NCBI GenBank assembly: GCA_050117315.1
Contig: JASFMY010000075.1
Coordinates: 1-33,359 of the forward strand
DNA: 33,359 nucleotides
From: JANQIV01 sp050117315
Lineage (GTDB): Bacteria > Bacteroidota > Ignavibacteria > Ignavibacteriales > Melioribacteraceae
Direction of reading: 5' to 3'
In this document: one piece after another, positions 25,485 through 33,359 of the stretch
Position numbering within the stretch: position 1 is the first letter of the stretch
Layout of the letters: each line of letters starts with the position of its first letter
The notes under the pieces: model-generated
What the model saw: only the letters and a program-made list of their open reading frames with translations
Databases searched by the model: none
What the model was told of the DNA's origin: nothing
Translations under genes and position numbers: made by a program

Positions 25485-27164
25485 ATGCAAAGCGTAGAAA
25501 ATAATAATGCACTAAGAAACCTTTCTGCATTAGTAGATTTCAGCAGTCTCATCAATTCGTCTCTCGACATAAATCTAATTCTTAATAATATATTATTAAC
25601 ATGTTTTGGTAAGTTTCACACTACGAAAGGTTTAATAGCATTAGTAAATAAAGAAAGTAAACTGGAAATAAAACTTCACAAAGGATTAAAGAAGCAAGAG
25701 ATTTCGGATTTTCCGCTGGTTGACTTAACCGATAGTGAAGATGGAAATATTTTAAGAGATTACTTAAGCAAACACAAATACCCGCTTTGTCAAAAAATTT
25801 ACTCTTCAGATAAACTTTTGGGAATAATAGTACTCGGAGAAAAGTTAAATAAAGTCGACTATAGTAACGACGATAAAAATTTCTTAAAAACAATTCAGAA
25901 TATCGGCGCGACAGCAATAGAGAACTCGCTTTCCGTAGAAGAGCTGAAATTCGTAAATAGACATTTAGATTCGAAAGTAAACCAGTTAAGTTCACTTTTC
26001 GATTTGAGTAAAGAGTTCAGCGGTATTCTTAAGATAGAAACCGTAAGCAAGCTGCTCGTTTTTTCAATTATAGGTCAGTTGTTTGTTTCAAAGTTTGCCG
26101 TGCTAATTCATGACGGAAAGAAGTTCGAGATACTTGAATCGAAAATAAAAAATAACAGCTATCTTGATATAATAAACAATAGTGATTCAAAAGAATTCAA
26201 AGATGTTGTGAAAGTTATAAAACCAAAGGATAACTTTCCGCAATTGTATGAAACGGGCGTTCGGTTAATTATTCCCATGAAGATTAAGGGTGAGACAAAA
26301 GGAATAATTCTCCTCGGCAGCAGGATGAACAATCTTGAATATTCCCAATCGGATATTGAATACGCATCTTCTCTCGGAAGCCTTGCAATAATATCTATAG
26401 AGAATAGCCGTCTCTTTGATGAGGCATTGGAAAAACAGAAGATGGAAAAGGATCTTGAAATTGCAAGAAGGATACAAAGCAATCTGCTTCCTGATCGCGT
26501 ACCCGAACTTAAAAATTTTGAAATTGCTGCTTACAATAGGTCGGCAAAACAGGTTGGAGGGGATTACTACGATATAGTCATGCTTGATGGAAATAGAACA
26601 ACGGTTGCTATAGCTGACGTTTCCGGCAAAGGTGTTCAAGCTGCTTTACTTATGGCAAACATGCAGGCCTTTCTTCAATCTATTTCCAAGCAGAACATAG
26701 AATTAGTTAAGGCGTCTAATCTCATCAATGATTTAGTTTCCGAAAATACTGTTGACGGCAGTTTTATAACATTTTTTTGGGGTGTTCTGAATGATTCAAA
26801 GAAAGAATTTAGTTATGTTAATGCCGGGCACAACCCTCCTTTACTTATTAGAAACGGCAAAATTACCAAGCTGAAAATGGGGGGAATGATATTGGGGGTA
26901 ATGGCAACTGTTATTCCTTACAAGACTGAAACTATAGTATTGGAAAAAGACGATTTAATTATTTTATTTACGGACGGAGTTACCGAGGCAATGGATAAAG
27001 ACTTTAACGAATATTCCGATGAAAGATTAGAAAAGTTTGTAACCGGCATAGAAATAAATTCAGCCGAAGAAATACTTAACTCAATTAAACAAGATGTTTT
27101 TAGTTTTACCAGGGGAGCTGACCAATCTGACGATATCACTTGCCTTGTTATCAAAGTGAAATAA
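25485..27164 (+). CDS. Soluble double-GAF SpoIIE phosphatase 2
   Basis: A 559-residue protein with no membrane span. GAF-like domains at about 12-150 and 165-312 precede a helical linker and the SpoIIE/PP2C domain (about 330-559). Active-site motifs are intact: GGDYYD (Asp360), ADVSGKG (Asp378), LFTDGVTE (Asp497) and SDDITCL (Asp549/550). It therefore looks like a cytoplasmic input to the same STAS pathway. It starts 4 nt after the kinase stop and ends 6 nt before the next gene. Confidence 0.9.
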   Translation: MQSVENNNALRNLSALVDFSSLINSSLDINLILNNILLTCFGKFHTTKGLIALVNKESKLEIKLHKGLKKQEISDFPLVDLTDSEDGNILRDYLSKHKYPLCQKIYSSDKLLGIIVLGEKLNKVDYSNDDKNFLKTIQNIGATAIENSLSVEELKFVNRHLDSKVNQLSSLFDLSKEFSGILKIETVSKLLVFSIIGQLFVSKFAVLIHDGKKFEILESKIKNNSYLDIINNSDSKEFKDVVKVIKPKDNFPQLYETGVRLIIPMKIKGETKGIILLGSRMNNLEYSQSDIEYASSLGSLAIISIENSRLFDEALEKQKMEKDLEIARRIQSNLLPDRVPELKNFEIAAYNRSAKQVGGDYYDIVMLDGNRTTVAIADVSGKGVQAALLMANMQAFLQSISKQNIELVKASNLINDLVSENTVDGSFITFFWGVLNDSKKEFSYVNAGHNPPLLIRNGKITKLKMGGMILGVMATVIPYKTETIVLEKDDLIILFTDGVTEAMDKDFNEYSDERLEKFVTGIEINSAEEILNSIKQDVFSFTRGADQSDDITCLVIKVK

Positions 27165-27170
27165 TTTTTA

Positions 27171-29720
27171 ATGAAAAATTTTTCAGACCAAATAGCGAAA
27201 TACAGAAGGAGGCTGTTAACGCCTTTTACCTTAGCATTATTATTACTGGGGATAATCAATTTATATTTCCAGTTTAATGTAACTCCCCAATCAAATGATG
27301 AATGTTTATGGATTTCAAAACAAGTAACAGAAGATTCACTGGAAATAGTTTTTGATTTTGTGAAGTTTGAAGGAGTTACCTATAAAGCCGGCATAAGGGA
27401 TGGCGACAGGCTGCTGGAAATAAATAATCACAAAACAACAACTCTTAACGAAGCCTCCCACGCACTTAATTTAGTACCGGAAGGAGACTCTGCACAATAT
27501 AAAGTCTCAAGAAACGGATTTGTTTTTGAGACTAAAGTGGAAGTAAAAAAGCTGATAAATTACCAGGGCGTAAGTGTAATTATTTTTGCACTAATATGGG
27601 TTTTGGTCGGCTACATTGTTGTAATGGCAAAGCCCGATGGTTTTACACAAATTATGTTTTACCGTATAGGTGCTTTATCTACTTTAACAACATGTATCTT
27701 GCTTTTAACCGGGACAAGGGGTCATAATCCGCTGCTTGATTACAGTATACTTATATTCGTAATCAATTTTTTCTCCCTTTTCGGTGTTTCATTTCTTCCT
27801 TTTGTTTTAGTTTATTTCTTTTGGATTTTTCCCAGACCGAACAAACTTATCAAGAAAGATATTACTAAAAAATTACTTTTAAGAATTCCTTTTTTCACAT
27901 TCATATTCACGTTGATTTTTGTTCTGGTTTTTGTTGTATACTTGAAGTTAATCCCTTATTATTCTATTGCTGTTCTCTTTAATATATTATTAGTATTATC
28001 ACTTGTTGTTGGTTTTGTTTCGTTGATAATAAGTTATATAAACTTAAAAACAATACATGAGCGCAATTCCGTGTTTGTAATTGTTGTAGCATACACGCTT
28101 AGTATCGTTTCGCTGGTTTACAACATTACAATATCAAATGTTTTTACCGGGGCTATATTTAATAATCCCGAATTATTTATTCCTATTATCATTATAGCAC
28201 TTCTGCCGGTTTCTTTCGGTTATTCAATATTTAAATACTCTTTAATGGATGTAAGCGAAGTATTTAAGAATGCTGTTGTTTACGGTATTGCAACAGTTGC
28301 CCTGGCGGGAATATATTTCTTGGTTATATATTTGTTGGGGCAGCAAATAAGTTATGCAATCGGTACCGACTATCAAGCGATTATTGCAGTAGTAATATTT
28401 ATAATATTTGCTTTTGTTTTCCAATCAACAAAAGATAAATTTCAAGAATTACTTACTCAAAAGTTTTATCCCGAACAGTTTGCTTATCAAAAAGTGATAT
28501 TAAAATTCAGCAACGAAATATCAAGTATAGTGGGGCTTAATAACATTTTGAAATCCGTTGAAGAAACCTTCAGGGAATCTCTAAGACTTGAAAGGTTCGG
28601 TATACTTTTAATTGATGAAAGCGGGGATAAATTTAAGTTAAGAGCTGGGGACGGGTTATTTGATAACCAATTGGTAATCTCTAATGAAAATGAATTTCTA
28701 AGAAATGTAATTGATACTAAAGTAAAAATAAAGCTTATGCCTGTGATTGAAAGGGAAGAGTTTGAAAGCACATTTCCTGCAAATTATAAGTTATTATATG
28801 AAGAAGAAATTTATACGGTTATCCCGTTGAGAGTGAAATCAAACATAATTGGTTTGATTTTATTCGGATTGAAATTCTCAAAATCGAAGTTTGCAGGAAA
28901 GGATTTAGAACTGCTTGTAGCTGCTTCTAATCAAATTGCAGTATCAATTGAAAATGCAAGGTTATACCAGGCCGAAGCAAAAAATATCGAGTTTGAAAGC
29001 GAATTAAGAAATGCCAGGAAAATTCAGGAGAGTCTTCTGCCGAGAAAAATACCTCAATTTAAAAACTTGGAAGTGTTTGGTAAAATGATTCCTGCTATGC
29101 AGGTTGCCGGTGATTATTACGATATTATAAAAATTACCGATGAAAAATTCTTTGTTATTATAGGGGATGTCTCCGGTAAAGGATTATCCGCTTCGTTTTA
29201 TATGACCAAGCTGCAGACAATGATAAGGCTTTACTGTAAAGAAGATATTTCCCCTAAAGAAGTAATGATAAAAATTAATAAAGAAATTTTTAATGAGATA
29301 GAAAGGAATTCATTTATTACGGTTGCAATAGCTTTGTTTGATTTGAATGAAAAATGTGTTGAATACTGTAGGGCGGGACATACTCCTTTAATACGTTTGG
29401 AAGGCAATACAGTCAGCAAGATTGTTTCAAAGGGAATAGGGGTTGGTTTGGAGAAAGGAGAAATATTTGAGCCTTCCATCGAACAAGTTAAGCTTCCGGT
29501 TGAAAATAGTATTTATGTATTCTATTCCGACGGCGTGGATGAAACTATGAATGAGCAAGGAGATTTTTTTGGCCATCAGAGAATTTGTGATGTTATCTTA
29601 AATAATAGAAGTGAGTCCGCAGAAACTATTGCAAATAATTTAATAATTGCAATAAACGAATTTAGAAAAGTCAAAATTCCTCATGACGATATTTCACTTG
29701 TTGTTGTAAAGACGAAGTAA
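27171..29720 (+). CDS. PDZ-membrane-GAF-SpoIIE phosphatase 3
   Basis: An 849-residue multi-domain phosphatase. After a first span (about 18-36) comes a PDZ-like domain (about 45-125; KAGIRDGDRLLEINN, 72-86), probably outside the membrane. Eight or so spans follow (about 134-418), then a GAF domain (about 440-600) and the SpoIIE/PP2C domain (about 610-849). The motifs AGDYYD (Asp648), GDVSGKG (Asp666), YSDGV (Asp787) and HDDISLV (Asp839/840) are present. The PDZ fusion is unusual for this class and could bind peptides, perhaps from damaged envelope proteins. It is the last gene of the run of overlapping or nearly touching genes. Confidence 0.88.
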   Translation: MKNFSDQIAKYRRRLLTPFTLALLLLGIINLYFQFNVTPQSNDECLWISKQVTEDSLEIVFDFVKFEGVTYKAGIRDGDRLLEINNHKTTTLNEASHALNLVPEGDSAQYKVSRNGFVFETKVEVKKLINYQGVSVIIFALIWVLVGYIVVMAKPDGFTQIMFYRIGALSTLTTCILLLTGTRGHNPLLDYSILIFVINFFSLFGVSFLPFVLVYFFWIFPRPNKLIKKDITKKLLLRIPFFTFIFTLIFVLVFVVYLKLIPYYSIAVLFNILLVLSLVVGFVSLIISYINLKTIHERNSVFVIVVAYTLSIVSLVYNITISNVFTGAIFNNPELFIPIIIIALLPVSFGYSIFKYSLMDVSEVFKNAVVYGIATVALAGIYFLVIYLLGQQISYAIGTDYQAIIAVVIFIIFAFVFQSTKDKFQELLTQKFYPEQFAYQKVILKFSNEISSIVGLNNILKSVEETFRESLRLERFGILLIDESGDKFKLRAGDGLFDNQLVISNENEFLRNVIDTKVKIKLMPVIEREEFESTFPANYKLLYEEEIYTVIPLRVKSNIIGLILFGLKFSKSKFAGKDLELLVAASNQIAVSIENARLYQAEAKNIEFESELRNARKIQESLLPRKIPQFKNLEVFGKMIPAMQVAGDYYDIIKITDEKFFVIIGDVSGKGLSASFYMTKLQTMIRLYCKEDISPKEVMIKINKEIFNEIERNSFITVAIALFDLNEKCVEYCRAGHTPLIRLEGNTVSKIVSKGIGVGLEKGEIFEPSIEQVKLPVENSIYVFYSDGVDETMNEQGDFFGHQRICDVILNNRSESAETIANNLIIAINEFRKVKIPHDDISLVVVKTK

Positions 29721-29803
29721 CACGTTTTATTTTTTTCTTCCATCTATATTTTTATTAAATTAAAAGCTTATTAAACTTTCCAATAATACATTAAGGTAGT
29801 TTT

Positions 29804-31156
29804 ATGACGTCGGAATCATTATTGTCACTAATTTCTGAAATTAGCGGCCTGGTGTGGGGTATACCTACAATTGTCCTATTAGTTGGAACCGGCTTATGGC
29901 TTACAGTTAAATTGAATCTTTTTCAATTTAGGAAACTTGGGTACTCGCTTTATCTAGCTTTAATAAAAAGAAAAGAACAGTCTGATCAACCGGGTGACAT
30001 AACTCATTTTCAGGCTTTAATGACGGCGCTTTCTGCTACTGTTGGTACCGGTAATGTTGCCGGAGTTGCAACTGCAATAGCTGCCGGAGGGCCGGGAGCA
30101 TTGTTCTGGATGTGGATTACAGGCCTGGTTGGAATGATTACAAAATACAGTGAAGCTTTGCTTGCCGTTAAATATAGAGAGAAAGATAAACTCGGCAATA
30201 TGAGTGGCGGACCTATGTATTATATTTCAAAAGGCCTTGGCTGGAAATGGCTCGGTACACTGTTTGCCGTTTTTGCTGCAGTAGCGGCATTTGGAATAGG
30301 CAACACGGTTCAGTCAAATTCGGTTGCTCATGCATTATCAAGCACTTTTGGAATTAAAGAATGGATAACTGCGATAATTCTTGTTATTGCTACCGGAGTT
30401 GTAATTTTAGGCGGAATAAAATCAATTGGAAATGTTACGGGCTTTTTAGTCCCGATAATGATTGTATTTTATATCGGCGGGGCGTTACTAATTTTACTCA
30501 TGAATTTTAGTGCAATACCGGAGGCTTTTGCGGTAATTTTTAAGCAGGCTTTTACCCCAACTGCAGGAGCCGGAGGCTTTCTGGGCGCTACAGTAATGCT
30601 TACAATTAGAATGGGAGTTGCAAGGGGAGTTTTTTCAAACGAATCCGGTTTAGGCAGTTCTCCAATTGCTGCTGCGGCTGCTCAGACAAAAGACCCTGTA
30701 ACGCAGGCAATGGTTTCAATGACACAAACTTTTATTGATACGATTATTGTTTGTACGCTTACGGGCTTAGTAATAGTTATTTCCGGCAATTGGACAAGCG
30801 GTATAACCGGAGCGGAATTGACTTCAAAGGCATTTACAGATGGAATGGGCAGCATTGCCGGTGAGTATATAGTATCAATTGGGTTAACTTTATTTGCGTA
30901 TTCAACTTTGCTGGGATGGTCATATTACGGCGAAAAATCAATTGAATACTTAGCAGGTGAAAAAGCTATAAAACCATATAGAATTATTTTCACTTTGTTT
31001 GTGGGTATAGGCGCTGTAATTCATCTGGATATTGTTTGGGGTGTTGCAGATATCTTTAACGGCTTAATGGCTTTCCCAAATTTAATTGCCTTATTGGCGC
31101 TAACTCCCGTAATAGTTAATGAAACAAAGAAATACCTGGAATCGGAAGGAAAATAG
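29804..31156 (+). CDS. Sodium/alanine symporter (AGCS family)
   Basis: A 450-residue transporter of the alanine or glycine:cation symporter family in the inner membrane. The family-specific GTGNVAGVATAIAAGGPGA (81-99) and GGPMYYISKGLG (about 135-146) motifs are present, and a chain of about ten hydrophobic spans runs to the C-terminus. Substrate is probably alanine or glycine with Na+; D-alanine is also possible. It starts 83 nt after the phosphatase operon; an AAGG is 8 nt before the ATG. A string of terminator-like hairpins follows. Confidence 0.95.
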   Translation: MTSESLLSLISEISGLVWGIPTIVLLVGTGLWLTVKLNLFQFRKLGYSLYLALIKRKEQSDQPGDITHFQALMTALSATVGTGNVAGVATAIAAGGPGALFWMWITGLVGMITKYSEALLAVKYREKDKLGNMSGGPMYYISKGLGWKWLGTLFAVFAAVAAFGIGNTVQSNSVAHALSSTFGIKEWITAIILVIATGVVILGGIKSIGNVTGFLVPIMIVFYIGGALLILLMNFSAIPEAFAVIFKQAFTPTAGAGGFLGATVMLTIRMGVARGVFSNESGLGSSPIAAAAAQTKDPVTQAMVSMTQTFIDTIIVCTLTGLVIVISGNWTSGITGAELTSKAFTDGMGSIAGEYIVSIGLTLFAYSTLLGWSYYGEKSIEYLAGEKAIKPYRIIFTLFVGIGAVIHLDIVWGVADIFNGLMAFPNLIALLALTPVIVNETKKYLESEGK

Positions 31157-31157
31157 A

Positions 31158-31171
31158 GTAAGAATTCTTAC
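31158..31171. repeat. Perfect 14-bp palindrome at the symporter stop
   Basis: GTAAGAATTCTTAC lies one base past the TAG stop (31154-31156). It could be an operator-like site or chance; no partner elsewhere is seen. Confidence 0.35.
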
Positions 31172-31176
31172 TGCAA

Positions 31177-31287
31177 GAAGGTGTGTGATAATTTAGTGTT
31201 TCAATTTTATCTCAAAAACGACGCTAAAATTCTTTTGACATTATATTGTCACACATCTTCCGAAGGCGGGGCAATAATTTCCCCTTC
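31177..31287 (+). terminator. Structured 3' region with a likely terminator
   Basis: GAAGGTGTGTGA (31177-31188) pairs with TCACACATCTTC (31249-31260) with one G-U, enclosing a second imperfect stem. Immediately after it GGGG (31268-31271) pairs with CCCC (31281-31284), extended by GAA/TTC, and ATTTT follows. This is a plausible termination structure for the symporter. Confidence 0.5.
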
Positions 31288-31424
31288 ATTTTACAGAACC
31301 TCTAATAAGCAAGCATAATGATAGTTCATTTACCAATAGTAGTGGTTTTTGTTAAAACAAAGTACAAGAGGACTTCTATTTCATAATAATACACTGAGTT
31401 TTTCATACCGACTCAGCATCAAAC

Positions 31425-31654
31425 CATTAGTATATAACGGAGCATATTATAATAATGCTAGAGAGGCTGAAAGGTACTAACCAAGAATGCTGACAAGTAT
31501 ATGCTAGGAAGACCAGAAGGTACTAACTAAGAATGCTGACAAGTATATGTTAGGAAGGCCAGAAGGTACTAACTAAGAATGCTAGCAAGTATATGCTAGG
31601 AAGGTTGGATAGTATTAACTAGGGGTACTAAAAGGTATTTCCTAGAGATGCTAG
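31425..31654 (+). repeat. 46-nt tandem repeat array
   Basis: Units of 46 nt run head to tail at 31471-31516, 31517-31562, 31563-31608 and a divergent one at 31609-31654. A partial copy may precede at 31425-31470. The core is GGTACTAACTAAGAATGCT, then a CAAGTATATGCTAGGAAG end. There are no spacers and no palindromic repeat, so it is not a CRISPR array. It lies between the symporter and the transposase, and may be part of the left side of the insertion element or a separate array. Confidence 0.7.
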
Positions 31655-31767
31655 ATGCCGGGAGTAGTAGAAGCCGGAAGCAGCATCCCTTAAAGGTTCC
31701 AATAAAGCACACACGGGTATTACTCAACCTAGGATTAGTAATGCTGATTGCCGGCAATATTGTCGGC
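31654..31767 (+). ncRNA. Candidate IS110 bridge-RNA region (hairpin cluster)
   Basis: Three stems lie close together upstream of the transposase: GATGC/GCATC (31654-31687), GTATTACT/AGTAATGC (31717-31744, one G-U, 12-nt loop containing CCTAGG), and GCCGGCAAT/ATTGTCGGC (31750-31767, one G-U). IS110 elements of the IS621 group make a guide RNA from this left-end position. Position and density of stems are suggestive, but the two guide loops cannot be identified without related copies. Confidence 0.35.
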
Positions 31768-31900
31768 TTTAACAAAATAAATTTTCCTTCTTCATCTTCT
31801 TTAAGTCCCTCTTTCATGATTTCATATCTATCATTAAAGTGTCTTTTTATGGAAAGTAAAGAAATACTGTTGATCAAGTAAACCCGTTAAATTAATGAAA
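31768..31900. other. Non-coding stretch between hairpin cluster and ribosome-binding-site hairpin
   Basis: This is pyrimidine-rich and carries no gene I trust. A 77-codon plus-strand frame and a 93-codon minus-strand frame overlap it, but both also cross the hairpin clusters and show no recognisable protein. Confidence 0.4.
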
Positions 31901-31973
31901 GGTCTCGCTTTCTTTTATGAGTTAGTACCGATAACTTCGGTAGAAAAATGAACTTCTAAAAAGAAAGGAGACC
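31901..31973 (+). promoter_or_regulatory. Long hairpin that buries the transposase ribosome-binding site
   Basis: GGTCTCGCTTTCTTTT (31901-31916) pairs with AAAAAGAAAGGAGACC (31958-31973) through a near-perfect 15-bp stem with one bulged base. A small internal hairpin, TACCGA/TCGGTA (31926-31942), sits in the loop. The right arm contains the Shine-Dalgarno AAAGGAG (31964-31970) and ends 3 nt before the ATG at 31977, so translation would be blocked while it is folded. Confidence 0.8.
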
Positions 31974-31976
31974 ACA

Positions 31977-32963
31977 ATGAAACTAAAGAAAAAGCAGAGC
32001 AATATCAAAATTAAAACAAAAACAGAAATGACAGTCTACGAAAATTATATAGCCATAGACTGGTCGTCGACGGTAATGTCTATAGCTAGAATGAGTAGTA
32101 ATAGTAATAGAGCGATGGTTGAAAAAGATTTGCCGGCTAAACTAAAAGTAATAAAAGATTATTTGCAATGCCTGCGGGGAAAAACAATATTAACAATTGA
32201 AGAGACCACCGGTTCACAGTGGTTGTATGTAGAACTAAAAGAAACAGTAGATAAGATATTAATATGTGACCCATACAGAAATTCATTACTAAAGGAAGGT
32301 CCCAAGAATGATTGGAAAGATGCGGTTAAATTGTGCGAATTATTACGAGCCGGTTTACTAAAAGAAGTATATCACAGCAATGAAGAAAGTTATAAAATAA
32401 GAAAACTAACGAGCTCCTACATCGACTTAGTCAAGGCGATGGTACGCCAAAAGAACCAGCTAGTTTCGATATATAGAGGAGAAGGAAAAAAAGCAACGAT
32501 TAAACAACAAGCAGAAATTAAAAAAGAATATATCAAACAGTTTAAGATATTGAAGAACCAAAATAAAACAATAAAAAAACTAACAAGTATTAGTGGTGTA
32601 GATGTAATAAATGCGGTCAAGATATTTTCTATAGTTGTAGACGCATGGAGATTTTCAGATAAATATAAATACTGGAGCTACTGCGGTTTAGTGAAATATA
32701 AATTGGAAAGCGGAGGTAATGAATATGGAAAAAGGAACACGAGATATAGTCGTAATTTAAAAGAGGCATATAAAACAGCGACAACAACAGCTTTGCGGGG
32801 GGATAATGACATCCGTGAATATTACGAAACAATGTTAAAAGAAGGTAAATCTCAGAAGGAAGCAAAAAATACGATAACAAGATATATAGCAAAATCAACT
32901 TATTCGATGATGAAAAACGATACAAACTATAAACCTTATAGTTGGAGGAATAATAAATGGTAA
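31977..32963 (+). CDS. IS110-family DEDD transposase
   Basis: A 328-residue transposase with an N-terminal RuvC-like DEDD catalytic domain: Asp28 in AIDWS, Glu75/Glu76 in LTIEETTG, and Asp112 and Asp115 in KNDWKDA. The C-terminal Transposase_20 domain has LTSISGVDVINA (202-213), YWSYCGLV (232-239) and ESGGNE (244-249), where Ser245 is the expected nucleophile. The set of catalytic residues is complete. Family members catalyse guide-RNA-directed recombination. Piv-like invertases share the fold, but this one is linked to a plausible IS left side. AAAGGAG is 6 nt before the ATG, sequestered in the hairpin at 31901-31973. Confidence 0.92.
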   Translation: MKLKKKQSNIKIKTKTEMTVYENYIAIDWSSTVMSIARMSSNSNRAMVEKDLPAKLKVIKDYLQCLRGKTILTIEETTGSQWLYVELKETVDKILICDPYRNSLLKEGPKNDWKDAVKLCELLRAGLLKEVYHSNEESYKIRKLTSSYIDLVKAMVRQKNQLVSIYRGEGKKATIKQQAEIKKEYIKQFKILKNQNKTIKKLTSISGVDVINAVKIFSIVVDAWRFSDKYKYWSYCGLVKYKLESGGNEYGKRNTRYSRNLKEAYKTATTTALRGDNDIREYYETMLKEGKSQKEAKNTITRYIAKSTYSMMKNDTNYKPYSWRNNKW

Positions 32964-33359
32964 TATCTAATATTAAACTAATATAATGTTTCGCAAGGGT
33001 TTATAGTTTGTTTGTAAATAAGGAAAATAATTATGTGACAATTTTATTCTCTGGGGAAAGAAGTTCATGCATAATCTTGCTTCAAATAAGAAAGCCAGTA
33101 ACCCGTTTAACTCTTCCCTAAATTCGAAATAATTTAACATAATCCAATATTCTAAATACAGAGAGATTCAAATAGACGCATAGAAAAGAGAATTCAATTA
33201 AAATAAAAGTTATAAGAAAAATTGTTGAATACAGTGATTATGATTACTGACTTACTATATGCTCAGAAAGCGATCCCAAAAGTCATAAACAATTTCTTTA
33301 AAAAAATGTTGTCGGTAAGGTATCTTTACTTGACTTTTTCATTAATAGACAGATTAGGC
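32964..33359. other. Right-end intergenic sequence, no gene identified
   Basis: These 396 bases probably include the right end of the IS110-type element followed by flanking DNA. I see a CTAATAT direct repeat near the start (32967-32984) and no ORF of merit. The last 60 bases could be the beginning of another gene, but the window ends before this can be tested. Confidence 0.4.

Larger units (their letters stand above)
31425..32963 (+). mobile_element. IS110-family insertion element, ends not defined
   Basis: The element is marked by its transposase (31977-32963) and the structured, non-coding left side. IS110 elements have no terminal inverted repeats or target duplications, so borders cannot be read from a single copy. 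The stated left border is the start of the 46-nt array and is a guess; the right end may reach beyond the transposase stop. CTAATAT occurs twice just after the stop (32967-32973, 32978-32984). Confidence 0.45.

Noticed and set aside
31471..31608. TACTAAC motifs in the repeats resembling a yeast intron branch point
   Set aside because: Chance match in a bacterial context, with no splice-site or intron structure.
31471..31654. Tandem repeats considered as a CRISPR array
   Set aside because: The 46-nt units abut with no spacers, the repeats are not palindromic and no cas genes are present.
31648..31881. 77-codon plus-strand frame upstream of the transposase
   Set aside because: It crosses the hairpin cluster, has no recognisable domain and no clear ribosome-binding site. 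The opposing frame at 31596-31877 is equally unconvincing.
31977..32963. Piv-like invertase acting on a local switch
   Set aside because: The fold is shared, but no inverted repeats flanking an invertible segment are seen, and an IS left side is present.

Overview
This is an AT-rich bacterial window. The gene content suggests a relative of the Bacteroidota / Chlorobiota / Ignavibacteriota group. The reasons are short lipobox signals on two beta-propeller-like lipoproteins, RsbVW-type partner switching with SpoIIE phosphatases, Bacteroidetes-type histidine kinases, and attC-like inverted repeats between accessory genes. The exact lineage is an inference; there is no rRNA or ribosomal protein gene here to fix it.

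Bases 1 to about 6750 look accessory. They hold a minus-strand serine beta-lactamase-like lipoprotein, an unknown gene overlapping an RNA 2'-phosphotransferase (kptA), a maleylpyruvate-isomerase/DinB-like gene broken by a frameshift, and a BNR-repeat lipoprotein. Three long imperfect hairpins (2211-2344, 3719-3848, 4716-4847) share end motifs, a central motif and layout. They separate these genes like the attC sites of integron gene cassettes, with no integrase in view.

Bases 6752-13080 (plus strand) carry a small membrane protein, a membrane-anchored TPR protein and a tandem GNAT protein with overlapping ends. A stand-alone membrane histidine kinase and an NHL/SMP-30 propeller lipoprotein follow. 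A strong bidirectional hairpin (13090-13119) divides these from a minus-strand housekeeping block: polyphosphate kinase, dCMP deaminase, a frameshifted flavodoxin-reductase/ferredoxin fusion, a histidine kinase, adenylosuccinate synthetase and a STAS anti-anti-sigma protein.

Bases 20649-29720 (plus strand) form a regulatory island. It has an ECF-type sigma factor with an adjoining membrane coiled-coil protein, then a tightly packed run of SpoIIE phosphatase, STAS protein, RsbW-like kinase, SpoIIE phosphatase and PDZ-membrane-GAF-SpoIIE phosphatase. With the STAS gene on the other strand, the locus offers two phosphorylatable antagonists, one kinase and three phosphatases with different inputs, which is a multi-input partner-switching circuit. 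An alanine/sodium symporter follows.

The right end (from about 31425) holds an IS110-family DEDD transposase. Upstream of it lie 46-nt tandem repeats, a run of hairpins that could be the bridge RNA, and a long hairpin that buries the transposase ribosome binding site.

Three genes carry single-base frameshifts, each at a mononucleotide run (T7, G3, A7), and each is restored by one base. That pattern points either to sequencing/assembly indels or to real decay, and it affects how the proteins should be read.
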